From positions 1-21,229 of the IMG/VR virus record IMGVR_UViG_3300008110_000646: a DNA stretch of 21,229 bases, one strand, 5' to 3'. Shown here one piece after another: positions 15,270 to 21,137 of this stretch (positions are counted from its first letter, which is position 1; each line of letters begins with the position of its first letter). The DNA is from a virus. Both the position numbers and the translations under genes were made by a program. The notes under the pieces were generated by a model. That model was given only the letters and a program-made list of their open reading frames with translations, was not told where the DNA came from and ran no database searches.

Positions 15270-16496
15270 ATGAAACTCCGCCCCCAGCAAGAGCAATCCC
15301 TCGTCGCCATGCAACGCCATCAGTTCGGGCAAATCATCGCTCCTACTGGTGCTGGCAAAACTCTTATTATGATTTTCGATGCAATGCGTCGGATGCGTGA
15401 GTCTACCACACCACAGACCATTTTGATCTGTGCTCCCCGTATCCTTCTAGCAGAGCAATTGTCCAGTGAGTTTCTTGAGTTTATTGATAATGCTAACGTT
15501 ATTCACGTTCACAGTGGAGAAACGCATCATAAAAGCACCACCAACCCGCAAGTAATCGCTGCTTGGGATGAGATTGTTGACAATCATAAGCTCATCTTCA
15601 CTACATACAACTCTCTTCGTCGTTTGAATGAATCTGAGATCAATATCGACGTTGCCTACTTTGATGAAGCACATAATGCAGTCCGTACCGATTTTTTTGA
15701 TTCTGTGGCATCTTGCAATGCTACTAATTACTATTATTTTACTGCTACACCCAAGCATCGTCGTTCTTCTCTCGGAACTGGGATGAACAACAAGATTGTT
15801 TTTGGTCAGATTATTTCCAACATCTCTGCACCAGAACTTGTTGAGCAAGGTTGCATCCTGCGTCCTACCATTGATATTCACGAGGTTGATTTCGAACGTC
15901 AGAAAGGTCTCAGTGCTGCTGACAACGACCATGAGACCCTACTTGAAATGATTGACGGACTGGACGCTAGAAACGCCCAGAAGGTGCTTGTAGCTGCTCC
16001 TAGTAGCAAAGTACTGTGGCAGATGCTTTCTCGCACTACGGTCCTTCGAGACCTGTCTGAGCGTGGTTACGATGTCCTCCACATCACCAGCAAGTTTGGT
16101 GCTTATGTCAACCAAACCAAAGTTGATCGTGAGACATTCTTTGATACCTTCAATGCTTGGGGTCAGCAACCTGAGCGTAAGTTCATCATCTTCCACTACA
16201 GCATTCTGTCTGAAGGTATCAACGTTCATGGTCTTACTCACACTATTCTGCTTCGCAATCTTCCCATCGTGGAGATGGCACAAACCATCGGTCGTGTGAT
16301 TCGTCTTAACAAAGATGATGCACAAGACATTGCTGCTGGTAAGATTGAGGCAGGTAACTTTGCGATGTATCGCAAGAGCACTGGTTTCGTGACTGTTCCT
16401 GTGTTCAAAAACTACGGCAAGAAAACCCAGCGTCGTCTGGAAGAAGTCGTAGATACTATCTTTGTGAAAGGTCAACCTGCTATTGATGTTCGTTGA
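15270..16496 (+). CDS. SF2 DEAH-box helicase (UvsW/Res-type), 408 aa
   Basis: This is an ATP-dependent DNA or RNA helicase. Motifs in order are an N-terminal LRPQQEQSL (3-11), Walker A APTGAGKT (24-31), motif Ia around APRILLAEQL (55-64), DEAH (132-135), TAT (158-160) and motif VI QTIGRVIR (338-345). The order and complete motifs show an intact two-RecA-domain enzyme. T4 UvsW, which unwinds recombination intermediates and R-loops, is about 500 residues. This protein is shorter and lacks room for its extra N-terminal domain, so a UvsW-like role is possible but not proven, and I leave the symbol empty. It starts behind the rightward promoter. About 27 of 28 arginines use CGN codons, against AGA in the upstream fibre genes, pointing to a different expression class or origin. 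Confidence 0.88.
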   Translation: MKLRPQQEQSLVAMQRHQFGQIIAPTGAGKTLIMIFDAMRRMRESTTPQTILICAPRILLAEQLSSEFLEFIDNANVIHVHSGETHHKSTTNPQVIAAWDEIVDNHKLIFTTYNSLRRLNESEINIDVAYFDEAHNAVRTDFFDSVASCNATNYYYFTATPKHRRSSLGTGMNNKIVFGQIISNISAPELVEQGCILRPTIDIHEVDFERQKGLSAADNDHETLLEMIDGLDARNAQKVLVAAPSSKVLWQMLSRTTVLRDLSERGYDVLHITSKFGAYVNQTKVDRETFFDTFNAWGQQPERKFIIFHYSILSEGINVHGLTHTILLRNLPIVEMAQTIGRVIRLNKDDAQDIAAGKIEAGNFAMYRKSTGFVTVPVFKNYGKKTQRRLEEVVDTIFVKGQPAIDVR

Positions 16497-16529
16497 GCAT
16501 CAATAAATATGGTAGATGCAACGTAAATT

Positions 16530-16847
16530 ATGCTCTCATCTCAAACTCGTCTACGCCTTGAGGATATTGCAGCAAGAATCAAAGGGGGATTGTATGTTTC
16601 CTTTGAAGAAATGCAATGGGCACAGAAGTGGGCAGACCACAATCGAAGTGCCGAAGCAATCCTAAGAAAAGCAAGACGAATTGCAATTCAAGGAGAGGCA
16701 GAAGCAGGTAGTTTAGATGAGTTGATGCAGGGTTTAGATATTGGTGATCCCGATCCTTCTAATCATCTGATTGGTCCCCAAGACCCTACCACACTTGCTG
16801 AATGGTTTAAGCAAGATAAAACAGATGATTGGAGGCAAAGAGATTGA
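16530..16847 (+). CDS. Conserved cyanophage-type unknown protein, 105 aa
   Basis: The start SSQTRLRLEDIAARI followed by EEMQWAQKWADHN and ILRKARRIAI belongs to a small helical protein that I recall from T4-like cyanophages; its function is unknown. The N-terminal two thirds is basic and helical, while the C-terminal part (about 60-105) is acidic with DPDPSNHLIGPQDP, giving a strongly bipolar charge. The gap to the helicase gene is 33 bases and holds a weak stem-loop with an AATAAATA loop. The stop overlaps the next start by one base (TGATG). A nucleic-acid or protein-binding adaptor would fit the charge pattern, but that is speculation. Confidence 0.7.
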   Translation: MLSSQTRLRLEDIAARIKGGLYVSFEEMQWAQKWADHNRSAEAILRKARRIAIQGEAEAGSLDELMQGLDIGDPDPSNHLIGPQDPTTLAEWFKQDKTDDWRQRD

Positions 16848-17098
16848 TGTTATACTATTACGCAATATTTACGGTATTTGCCGTTATTGCTTACATGATT
16901 ATCGTTGATAAGAATGTAGCAATTTTTATTGAATTGATGGCACGGTTTGCTGTAGTTCAAGTAAAACGTGCCTGGTGGATCGTTAGATTTCACCCAGCAA
17001 ATCCAATTCCACGCTGGACTTTAAACTGGCGTGTTGAACGAATGACTCGTAAACTTGAAAAAGAACTTAAAAATGACTCATTACGACAAACTGATTGA
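16847..17098 (+). CDS. Small single-pass membrane protein, 83 aa
   Basis: I chose the ATG at 16847 because it overlaps the upstream stop (TGATG) and has GGAGG at 16831-16835; a TTG at 16829 in the same frame would overlap that ribosome site. Residues about 3-22 (YYYAIFTVFAVIAYMIIVD) are a clear membrane helix right at the N-terminus. A second moderately hydrophobic, Trp-containing amphipathic stretch (about 25-45) follows, and then a basic cytosolic tail (RVERMTRKLEKELK). It is probably an inner-membrane protein made early in infection. I recognise no family; takeover of a host membrane function would be a guess. Confidence 0.65.
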   Translation: MLYYYAIFTVFAVIAYMIIVDKNVAIFIELMARFAVVQVKRAWWIVRFHPANPIPRWTLNWRVERMTRKLEKELKNDSLRQTD

Positions 17099-17246
17099 CT
17101 CTATTAAACAAGAACTTTACGAGCACCATTGTAATACAGCAGTGTGGGATGAACACGGTGCCAATGAAACATCGCACAAAATCTTACAAATTGTAGAAGA
17201 ATTTCAACAAACTCGTGCATTACGACAGTGGAGGGCAAGTGACTGA
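17073..17246 (+). CDS. Small unknown protein, 57 aa
   Basis: I chose the ATG at 17073 over a TTG at 17055 in the same frame. It overlaps the end of the membrane-protein gene by 26 bases in another frame. The product is acidic and helical (MTHYDKLIDSIKQEL, then HKILQIVEEFQQTRAL) with a His/Cys stretch, HHCNTAVWDEHG, at about 18-29 that might bind a metal. Many cyanophage small genes share the start MTHYDKLI-x-x-I, so it looks like a real short gene, but I cannot assign a function. The GTG of the oxygenase gene overlaps its end by 8 bases. Confidence 0.55.
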   Translation: MTHYDKLIDSIKQELYEHHCNTAVWDEHGANETSHKILQIVEEFQQTRALRQWRASD

Positions 17247-17829
17247 ATATAGTAAACTAAGTGACTTTTATTATATAAAAGAAAACGCTTTAGATAAAGA
17301 GTTTTGTGAACAATGTATTACAAAATTTAAAAAAGATCCAAACAAAGTTCAAGGTAAAACTGGTGGTGGAGTAATACCAGAAATAAAACAATCTAGAGAT
17401 ATTAATATTTCTGAGTTTGATCATTGGAAAGAAGAAGATTCAGTATTTTTTGCCTCTTTGAATACTGCCATTGCAGAATATAGAAAACTTCACATTAATA
17501 AATTGCTTTGGTTAAATATTCAAGATTATAAAGATTATGGATACCAAATTCAGGAAACATTACCTGGAGGATTTTATAAATGGCACCATGATTTTTATTC
17601 TAGAGGCACGGAATCAAGATTCCTTACTTATCTTTGGTATTTAAATGATATTGATGAAGGAGGACATACTGAGTTTATTGATGGAACTATGATTAAACCA
17701 GAAACTGGTAAACTTATTTTGTTTCCAGCTGCTTGGCCATTCTACCACCAAGGAACACCACCAGTAAAAGAAAAAAAATATATTTGTACTGGCTGGATTT
17801 ATATAGAGTCCTCTTTTATAAACAGTTAA
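17239..17829 (+). CDS. 2OG-Fe(II) oxygenase, prolyl 4-hydroxylase-like, 196 aa
   Basis: Numbered from GTG 17239, the iron ligands are H116-x-D118 (in YKWHHDFYS) and H170 (FYHQGTPP), and K180, ten residues after H170, fits the 2-oxoglutarate carboxylate site. The strands around FLTYLWYLND and GKLILFPA complete the double-stranded beta-helix, so the core is complete. Such enzymes hydroxylate a peptide or small molecule using O2 and 2-oxoglutarate; the substrate here is unknown. The start is chosen for GGAGG at 17230-17234, only four bases ahead, and the overlap with the previous stop; an in-frame GTG at 17215 is the alternative. All four arginines use AGA and the gene is AT-rich, unlike the helicase but like the fibre genes. 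Confidence 0.85.
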   Translation: MTEYSKLSDFYYIKENALDKEFCEQCITKFKKDPNKVQGKTGGGVIPEIKQSRDINISEFDHWKEEDSVFFASLNTAIAEYRKLHINKLLWLNIQDYKDYGYQIQETLPGGFYKWHHDFYSRGTESRFLTYLWYLNDIDEGGHTEFIDGTMIKPETGKLILFPAAWPFYHQGTPPVKEKKYICTGWIYIESSFINS

Positions 17830-17844
17830 AATTGTTGAATAATT

Positions 17845-18117
17845 ATGGAAATACATTTATTTGTGCAGGAAGGTTGCCGACCTTGTATGTACGCTGAAAC
17901 ACAACTTAAGAAAGTTGATGGCTGGGAAAATGTAATCACCATAACCAATGCTAAGGAAAATGGCGAATGGTCAGCATTTGCTAAGAAATGTGGCATTGAG
18001 GCAACCCCAACGCTCGTGGCGTTGACAGATGGCAACATTGTTGCTAGGATGGCAGGGTCGCAGGACATGACTTTTGATTTCTGGAGGGCTACGGTAGAAA
18101 AGCATGGGAATGTTTGA
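17845..18117 (+). CDS. Thioredoxin-like protein, 90 aa
   Basis: This is a short thioredoxin/glutaredoxin fold: strand MEIHLFVQ, redox motif C11-R-P-C14 at the start of helix 1, then IEATPTLVAL with the conserved cis-proline at P55, and a final strand/helix pair. It would reduce or exchange disulfides in the cytosol. At 90 residues it is shorter than standard thioredoxin (about 105) and lacks the usual N-terminal helix, as in many phage versions. The partner is unknown; ribonucleotide reductase is the classical one, but no such gene is in the window. TATAAACA at 17817-17824 is a weak late-promoter-like word upstream. The stop lies inside the next gene (14-base overlap). Confidence 0.82.
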   Translation: MEIHLFVQEGCRPCMYAETQLKKVDGWENVITITNAKENGEWSAFAKKCGIEATPTLVALTDGNIVARMAGSQDMTFDFWRATVEKHGNV

Positions 18118-18499
18118 TTATTTCAGATCTTCATATGATCTGGGTGAACAATTCACTAATGTAGTGTGTCAAACCAAAGACATCGAAGACGGTATTGGTG
18201 GCACAATGACTGACTACTGGTTAGACCCTGCTGGTCAGTTGTGGTATCCAGATTATCGTCACACACATACACATGAAATCTATGAAGAGGGTCATCCAAA
18301 GTATGATCCAAAAAAGAGTTTTTTCAATCACGAATGGATACCAACTGGACAACATGGTAGATATCAACCTCACTATATTACAAAATATGTGGAGGTATAT
18401 CCTGAACAATGGAAAGGAGCGTGGGAAGATTGGCCACGTTTGCAAATTCACTTCAAATGTGGTAAACTACAAGATTACAAGGACATCACAGGACGATGA
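18104..18499 (+). CDS. MGMFDY-type conserved unknown protein, 131 aa
   Basis: The start MGMFDYFRSSYDLG followed by FTNVVCQTKDIEDG is typical of a small protein family widespread in phages whose function is not known. I chose ATG 18104 rather than 18110 because the family begins MGMFDY. A histidine cluster, HTHTHEIYEEGH (53-64), lies in the middle, and the C-terminus has W110-P-x-LQIHFKCG. The compact strand-rich pattern suggests a small beta domain that might bind a metal through the histidines. It overlaps the thioredoxin gene by 14 bases and the following gene by 4 (ATGA). A very similar WP-x-LQI-x-CG segment occurs in that next gene. Confidence 0.75.
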   Translation: MGMFDYFRSSYDLGEQFTNVVCQTKDIEDGIGGTMTDYWLDPAGQLWYPDYRHTHTHEIYEEGHPKYDPKKSFFNHEWIPTGQHGRYQPHYITKYVEVYPEQWKGAWEDWPRLQIHFKCGKLQDYKDITGR

Positions 18500-18777
18500 A
18501 ACTAATCACACTCAAGCACAGATATGATTATGGGCATGATTGGTATGCTCAAATTCTTCATACAAAGAACTGGGCACTTGTCCAAGGTTCTGTAAGTTGG
18601 AATGATTACGCCAGCTGGCCATATCTACAGATCAAATGTGGATGTGGTGGTATACTGAGCGTGGTGTTCTGGGTCTATAAGTTTGGAATTGACCTTGGTT
18701 TCATCGAACGTACCTGGAATTGGGATTACATGGAAAACATTGACTTTAAGGAGGAAGATGTTCAGCACACCAGTTAG
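18496..18777 (+). CDS. Unknown aromatic-rich protein, 93 aa
   Basis: The ATGA overlap with the previous stop fixes the start. The protein is Trp/Tyr-rich, with an MKLITLKHRYDYGHDWYAQI start, a W41-P-Y-LQI-KCGCGG segment and a hydrophobic stretch ILSVVFWVYKFGIDLGFI (about 53-70) that could be a membrane or buried strand pair. Two cysteines in CGC could bind a metal. It shares the WP-x-LQI ... CG segment with the upstream MGMFDY protein, suggesting a common fold element or duplicated origin. I recognise no function. Its end overlaps the next gene by 20 bases and carries that gene's ribosome binding site. Confidence 0.65.
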   Translation: MKLITLKHRYDYGHDWYAQILHTKNWALVQGSVSWNDYASWPYLQIKCGCGGILSVVFWVYKFGIDLGFIERTWNWDYMENIDFKEEDVQHTS

Positions 18778-19147
18778 ATCAACAGCACCAAAAAAGAATA
18801 ACAGAACCACCTTAAACTGGTGGGAGTATTGGATTGGTCATTGTTGGATGACTGGATGGCAAACGATTGGTATTAACCTTAGAGTATGGGCAGATCTTAT
18901 GGGATCCTCATATGAAAATTATTCTTTACTTAAAGATGTTGATCCAGAACAAGAATGTATTGAATGGTTCTGGGTTGGTCTGAATGATGATGACGTTTAC
19001 CCTAGAGAATTTCTTGAAGGGTTGATGGAAATGATGGATCGTATTGATCGTGGCGAAGAAAAACTCATTCCACTAGATGAGGATTTCTTTGATAGATTGA
19101 AAGAACTTACTGATGGTGTTGAACTGAACAAGGAGGATTTTGAATGA
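18758..19147 (+). CDS. Unknown acidic protein, 129 aa
   Basis: I chose ATG 18758 (MFSTPVRSTAPKK) because AGGAGG lies at 18749-18754; the spacing of three bases is short. Starts further upstream in the same frame, as far as 18683, would give a long overlap with the previous gene and an N-terminus of shadow quality. The protein begins basic, has a Trp-rich central part (LNWWEYWIGHCWMTGWQTIG, about 20-39) and becomes very acidic (PLDEDFFDRLKELTDGVELNKEDFE). There is no clear membrane helix or known motif. It overlaps the following start by ATGA. Function unknown. Confidence 0.65.
   Translation: MFSTPVRSTAPKKNNRTTLNWWEYWIGHCWMTGWQTIGINLRVWADLMGSSYENYSLLKDVDPEQECIEWFWVGLNDDDVYPREFLEGLMEMMDRIDRGEEKLIPLDEDFFDRLKELTDGVELNKEDFE
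19131..19136 (+). promoter_or_regulatory. Ribosome binding site AGGAGG
   Basis: AGGAGG ends seven bases before ATG 19144, the strongest and best-spaced Shine-Dalgarno in this gene cluster. It supports high translation of the small anchored protein and confirms its start. Confidence 0.6.
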
Positions 19148-19425
19148 GTTTTTCCAAAACTGTTTCTGTCTGTGCTGCTCTTGCAAGTATTTTTGCTGCT
19201 GGTGCTGCTGGATGGAAATTAGCGAACGAAAAAGAAACTACCCCTACACCTGAAATTAATCAAACGTACGAACAACATATTAATGAGTTGCAACAGAAAA
19301 TTTCTGAATTAGAACAGAAAGAACCAATTCCTGTTGCAACCCCTACACCTCAAGCTGTTCAACCTGCTGTAACCCCTCCACCTCTTCCGCCTGTCCCTCC
19401 AGTAAATGAACCCCCACAAGAATGA
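19144..19425 (+). CDS. Membrane-anchored coiled-coil, proline-rich protein, 93 aa
   Basis: Residues about 6-24 (TVSVCAALASIFAAGAAGW) form a membrane anchor or signal segment after a short basic start. About 41-60 (TYEQHINELQQKISELEQKE) has a heptad coiled-coil pattern, and 61-93 is strongly proline-rich (TPPPLPPVPPVNEPP). There is no clean lipobox, as C10 is preceded by V. The layout of anchor, coiled coil and stiff proline rod suits a protein reaching into the periplasm, such as an inner-membrane spanin-like or TonB-like spacer, but no partner gene is seen, so this remains speculation. A strong AGGAGG precedes it; ATGA overlaps occur on both sides. Confidence 0.65.
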   Translation: MSFSKTVSVCAALASIFAAGAAGWKLANEKETTPTPEINQTYEQHINELQQKISELEQKEPIPVATPTPQAVQPAVTPPPLPPVPPVNEPPQE

Positions 19426-19619
19426 TGAAACTTATTGAAACAATCAATTATTATATCACTGAAGTAGAAGGTGATTTGCAATGTCTTGAATGGGATATTC
19501 GAGAAGAAACAAATCATGAAGTTAATGACCTTGATTGGTACTGTGAACGCTATGATGAAGCAAAAGAACGATTAGAAGATCTTAAAACTATCAAATCCAT
19601 TATTGAGGCACAACAATGA
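19422..19619 (+). CDS. Small acidic coiled-coil protein, 65 aa
   Basis: The start ATG at 19422 overlaps the upstream TGA (ATGA); a second ATG at 19425 is an equally possible start one codon later. Nearly the whole protein is predicted helical by eye, with Leu/Ile spacing of a coiled coil (LIETINYYITEVEGDLQCL, then YDEAKERLEDLKTIKSII) and many acidic residues. It may bind another protein, including the anchored coiled-coil protein coded just before, but that is inference from position. No family recognised. The end overlaps the next gene by ATGA. Confidence 0.62.
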   Translation: MMKLIETINYYITEVEGDLQCLEWDIREETNHEVNDLDWYCERYDEAKERLEDLKTIKSIIEAQQ

Positions 19620-19828
19620 CATATGATGAACTCTACGAGCACGTTGTTGCTTACGTTGCTATGCCACATACTACTATCACAGTACATGATCAACGTCGTG
19701 CTCTATTGATTATTGGTGTATTCATGGAGTTTATTCTTGATTGTCAAGATCAAGGTATTGATTTAAATAAAATTGATATTACTAATTTTACAAGTGATAA
19801 ACTTGATGAACTGGAGGCAAAACAATGA
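19616..19828 (+). CDS. Small unknown protein, 70 aa
   Basis: The ATGA overlap with the upstream stop and GAGG at 19605-19608, seven bases ahead, fix the start. The product is a small helical protein with a hydrophobic middle (RRALLIIGVFMEFILDCQDQG, split by charged residues at both ends). It is too short and interrupted to be confident of a membrane helix. The acidic C-terminus FTSDKLDELEAKQ carries the ribosome site of the next gene (GGAGG). Function unknown; it belongs to the coupled small-gene cassette. Confidence 0.62.
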   Translation: MTYDELYEHVVAYVAMPHTTITVHDQRRALLIIGVFMEFILDCQDQGIDLNKIDITNFTSDKLDELEAKQ

Positions 19829-20208
19829 GCGGTGGTCATTTCAACGATTGTGGTTATGAATACTACAAAGTATCCCAGTTTGCTGATGAGTTAGAACAAG
19901 AGATCCTTAATAATGGTAGAGAAGGAACTACAGAAAATGGATATGAATGGTATCCCAATCACGAACCAGAAGTAATTGAGTATCTGAAGAAACAAATTCC
20001 TCTTCTGAATAAAATGGCAGAAATTATGCGTCATATTGATTTCCTTTACAGTGGTGATCATGGTGATGATAGTTTTATGCAACGTGTGAAAGAAGTGGAA
20101 GCAAGGTATAATGATCCTATTCAGCAGATCTTGAATGATCCTGATGATAACTTGAATGAAAGGATCGCAAATGCTATGCAAGAAGCAATAGCAGAATATG
20201 ACACTTGA
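19825..20208 (+). CDS. MSGGHFN-type conserved unknown protein, 127 aa
   Basis: The start MSGGHFNDCGYEYYKVSQFADELEQEI is characteristic of a small protein family found in many phages and some bacteria. Its members share SGGHFN, an ADE/DELE helix, a PEVIE helix and a SGDDG-like loop, seen here as IDFLYSGDHGDDSF (about 72-85). The function is unknown. It is acidic and mainly helical. It starts with an ATGA overlap behind GGAGG, and its stop ends the coupled run; a new promoter lies about 20 bases further on. The full-length match to the family pattern makes a real gene very likely. Confidence 0.78.
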   Translation: MSGGHFNDCGYEYYKVSQFADELEQEILNNGREGTTENGYEWYPNHEPEVIEYLKKQIPLLNKMAEIMRHIDFLYSGDHGDDSFMQRVKEVEARYNDPIQQILNDPDDNLNERIANAMQEAIAEYDT

Positions 20209-20227
20209 TCAACTGTCACACTCCATG

Positions 20228-20255
20228 TTGCATGGGGTGTCTTTTGGTCTATAAT
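20228..20255 (+). promoter_or_regulatory. Sigma70-like promoter with TATAAT
   Basis: A perfect TATAAT lies at 20250-20255, with TTGCAT at 20228-20233 (three of six) 16 bases upstream. It sits in the 68-base gap between the stop at 20208 and the ATG at 20277, the only real gap among the small genes. Transcription would start near 20262, just before the next gene. Confidence 0.6.
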
Positions 20256-20276
20256 GACAGCACACGCAACAGAGCG

Positions 20277-20447
20277 ATGACAGACCAACACACTCTCGAC
20301 TTTCAGATTGCTAACACGCTTGAGAAAATCCAACACATCAACCCTGTTCTGTATGGTATGTGGTATAGCAAGCTGTATCCCCCTCATGGTGACAACAAAC
20401 ACTGGACTGCTGAAACTCTTACTCATCTGAATAATTTACTAAAATGA
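20277..20447 (+). CDS. Small unknown protein, 56 aa
   Basis: I chose the ATG at 20277 (MTDQHTLDFQIANTLEKI) because it follows the promoter at 20228-20255; a TTG at 20205 in the same frame would run through the promoter and give an unlikely N-terminus. The product is a soluble small protein with one helix and an aromatic middle (LYGMWYSKLYPPHGDNKHW). No family recognised. It is the first gene of the last coupled group and overlaps the next by 4 bases (ATGA). Confidence 0.55.
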   Translation: MTDQHTLDFQIANTLEKIQHINPVLYGMWYSKLYPPHGDNKHWTAETLTHLNNLLK

Positions 20448-20617
20448 TCAGATTAATTCTCAATCAGTTTCCTGCTCGCTATGGATCTTATTCTACTGAA
20501 GGTAACAAGATCCGTAGGACATTCTCCAACGGTTTTAGTTACATCGTAGAAGAATGTAAGTCACCACAAGAAGCACAACGCATCGTAAAAGATCTCAATC
20601 AACTTTTAAGCAAATGA
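20444..20617 (+). CDS. Small unknown basic protein, 57 aa
   Basis: ATG 20444 overlaps the previous stop as ATGA and the frame is open to TGA 20615-20617, which overlaps the next ATG at 20614 in the same way. The 57 residues (MIRLILNQFPARYGSY ... AQRIVKDLNQLLSK) look like a small beta-beta-alpha domain: two strands with many Arg/Lys, then an amphipathic helix. It fills exactly the gap between its neighbours and shares their codon use, so it is very likely real. Function unknown; nucleic-acid binding is possible from its charge. Confidence 0.62.
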   Translation: MIRLILNQFPARYGSYSTEGNKIRRTFSNGFSYIVEECKSPQEAQRIVKDLNQLLSK

Positions 20618-20901
20618 CTGAAACCAAAACCTATCCCTACCTCAAATACATTCCACATTTTGTTGCAATTCGGTTGATTGTGCTTGGTCCGTTTGCGATT
20701 GCACAAGCAACGGCAGAGTTTATTTCTAACTCTCTGGACAAAGTGTGCCATAAGATTGATAAATTTCTTCCATCACCTTATGTTGAAAAGCAAGTAGAAT
20801 GGGATCAGTTGCCCAAACGAAATCAAGAAGCGATTGAGTATCTTGCAAAAAAGCGTGATACTACCAAAGAACGAATTCTCATTCAAACTGTGAAACCATG
20901 A
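20614..20901 (+). CDS. Unknown protein with a hydrophobic N-terminal segment, 95 aa
   Basis: The start is fixed by the ATGA overlap at 20614. Residues about 14-32 (PHFVAIRLIVLGPFAIAQAT) are hydrophobic and could be a membrane helix interrupted by one Arg. The following part is charged, with a helix (LDKVCHKIDKFL) and a possible second one (RNQEAIEYLAKKRDTTKERIL). The tail resembles the end of small membrane-associated regulators, but I recognise no family. Its gene ends in an ATGA overlap with the next. Probably part of the host-takeover gene set, by position only. Confidence 0.6.
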   Translation: MTETKTYPYLKYIPHFVAIRLIVLGPFAIAQATAEFISNSLDKVCHKIDKFLPSPYVEKQVEWDQLPKRNQEAIEYLAKKRDTTKERILIQTVKP

Positions 20902-21137
20902 CTAAATCATTACCACAAAAAACACACGCAGAGACACTAATTAAAGTCACAGAAGAATACACTCTACGACCCAAAGCAGGTGATCGTGCTCGTGTATGTA
21001 TTGCTACTCTTCAGTATCTACTGGACAACTTTGCTTGCAATGTTGAGTATGATGCTGATGGTTGGGGTGGTTCTGTTAAATGTGTAGAAACTGAAGACAT
21101 TGAACATCTTATTTACCAACTACAAAAACTGAAATGA
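20898..21137 (+). CDS. Small unknown protein, 79 aa
   Basis: The ATGA overlap fixes the start. The sequence suggests two helices (HAETLIKVTEEYTL and ARVCIATLQYLLDNFAC) followed by a strand pair around EYDADGWGGSVKCVETED and a last helix (IEHLIYQLQKLK), a compact alpha/beta fold. Three cysteines are present without a clear metal pattern. I recognise no family. The stop overlaps the following ATG by ATGA, continuing the coupled series. Confidence 0.6.
   Translation: MTKSLPQKTHAETLIKVTEEYTLRPKAGDRARVCIATLQYLLDNFACNVEYDADGWGGSVKCVETEDIEHLIYQLQKLK

Noticed and set aside
15218-15400. A 60-codon plus-strand frame over the control region and helicase start
   Set aside because: It begins in the -35 box, has no ribosome site and overlaps the helicase Walker A region in another frame.
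15447-16475. Two long minus-strand reading frames (161 and 178 codons) opposite the helicase gene
   Set aside because: They lie fully antisense to a gene with all helicase motifs, have no ribosome sites, and arise from the codon bias of the sense strand.
15270-16496. Naming the helicase uvsW outright
   Set aside because: It has the SF2 motifs but is about 90 residues shorter than T4 UvsW, and cyanophages can carry more than one SF2 helicase.
18273-18527. An 84-codon plus-strand frame inside the MGMFDY gene
   Set aside because: It is contained almost fully in a gene with a recognised family start, in another frame, and lacks a ribosome site.
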